Shown here in pieces: positions 5,396 to 5,916 of a stretch of 5,916 nt of DNA. Below the pieces are notes generated by a model. The model searched no databases and had not been told where the DNA came from. It saw only the letters and a program-made list of their open reading frames with translations. Positions within the stretch are counted from its first letter, which is position 1, and every line of letters begins with the position of its first letter. Source of the stretch: Bacteroidota bacterium (GTDB lineage Bacteria > Bacteroidota > Bacteroidia > Chitinophagales > LD1). The position numbers and the translations under genes are program-made. Location: NCBI GenBank assembly GCA_018267355.1, contig JAFDYP010000349.1:1-5916 (forward strand), read 5' to 3'.

Positions 5396-5916
5396 TTGAG
5401 AAGAAACCTGCTGGTCTTTCTTGCGCTATGTATCATGCTCATCGCCGTGGGTGTGGTCTTCAAGACGCCTATCCTTCGTAGCTTTTCCGGTTTTCTGATC
5501 AAGCAGGATGCACCTAAAAAGGCAGATGCTATGGTCGTGCTATCCGGCAATGCCTTTGACCGGGGGAATGAAGGAGCGAGGTTATTTCATGATGGGTATG
5601 CGCACCATGTCATATGCCCTGGCGGAAATCTCGAGCGTGCATTCCTCATCATGGGGGATACGGTATACGAGAGTGAGCTTCTGGGGAAAAATATCGAACG
5701 CAATGGTGTGCCCGACTCTTTGGTCACTATACTGCGCTATGGCACCAGTACAGCAGAGGAGGCTGATACGCTACTCAGCTACTGCCGTGCTCACCAGATC
5801 AAAAAGCTGCTCGTAGTGACCAGCCTCTTTCACACGCGCAGGGCCGGTAAAGTATATCGCAAGAAGTTTGCTGATACCGGCATCAAGATCATCATGCGGG
5901 GCGCACATGACTCTCA
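5396..5916 (+). CDS. YdcF/SanA/ElyC-like DUF218 membrane protein (3' truncated)
   Basis: The frame is open to the right edge, with 173 residues visible. I place the start at TTG 5396, which gives MRRNLLVFLALCIMLIAVG, a basic N-terminus and one hydrophobic anchor. The first in-frame ATG (5435) would delete the charged part and half the helix. The in-frame stop at 5372-5374 limits any earlier start, and ATT at 5393 is a remote option. The DUF218 domain follows: ADAMVVLSGN (43-52), a helix of the RxxxGARLFHDGYA type, HVICPGG (71-77), STAEEADTLL (118-127) and VVTSLFHTRRA (140-150). These are the family's DAIVVLGG, S-x-T-x-E-N/E-A and VTSxFHxRR motifs. Members are bacterial envelope proteins, linked in E. 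coli to envelope-barrier and lipid-carrier functions; the chemistry is poorly known. It follows the lipase-like gene by 11 bases, which suggests an operon. The family call is firm; the start codon is less so. Confidence 0.85.
   Translation, partial: MRRNLLVFLALCIMLIAVGVVFKTPILRSFSGFLIKQDAPKKADAMVVLSGNAFDRGNEGARLFHDGYAHHVICPGGNLERAFLIMGDTVYESELLGKNIERNGVPDSLVTILRYGTSTAEEADTLLSYCRAHQIKKLLVVTSLFHTRRAGKVYRKKFADTGIKIIMRGAHDS

Noticed and set aside
5508..5816. Plus-strand ATG open frame in a different phase over the DUF218 gene
   Set aside because: The phase starting at 5396 carries all the DUF218 motifs; the other phase has none.
1..5916. A new defence, mobile or biosynthetic system
   Set aside because: Six of the seven genes belong to well-known housekeeping or envelope families with intact motifs. 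There are no repeats, integrase, transposase or toxin-antitoxin pair, and no clustered unknown genes.

Overview
The window reads as a piece of a Bacteroidota chromosome, possibly Saprospiria/Chitinophagia-like. I base this on three things. Gene starts lack clear Shine-Dalgarno sequences. The short intergenic gaps carry the phylum's TAnnTTTG -7 element: four exact matches and one with a single change. The proteins also resemble Bacteroidota versions of their families. The window is gene-dense, with seven protein genes (two cut by the window edges) and no gap over about 130 bases. I see no tRNA, rRNA, insertion sequence, CRISPR array or phage gene.

Layout, left to right. (1) The 3' part of an unrecognised helical-repeat-like protein (+) runs from the left edge to 638 and meets gatA tail to tail with a 4-base overlap. 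(2) gatA (amidotransferase subunit A for Asn/Gln-tRNA formation) and upstream of it tatA (twin-arginine translocase pore subunit) both lie on the minus strand. They are separated by a strong hairpin with a T-tract that also overlaps a possible gatA promoter. (3) udk (uridine kinase, +) is divergent from tatA. Its promoter-like sequence is so close to the start codon that the mRNA may be nearly leaderless. (4) A membrane-anchored endonuclease/exonuclease/phosphatase-fold hydrolase (-) with a long Lys-rich tail converges on udk, 8 bases apart. (5) Divergent from it, an MGL/lysophospholipase-like alpha/beta hydrolase (+) is followed after 11 bases by a DUF218/YdcF-like membrane protein that runs off the right edge. 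These last two probably form an operon.

The content is mostly housekeeping: tRNA amidation, protein export, pyrimidine salvage and probable lipid or envelope hydrolysis. The genes do not form one pathway, and I see no evidence for a new multi-gene system. The parts worth a second look are in the gaps: the terminator/promoter overlap before gatA, the near-leaderless udk start, and a perfect 18-bp palindrome between the two divergent hydrolase genes. Isoleucine codon use is also unusual: AUA is common and AUU nearly absent.
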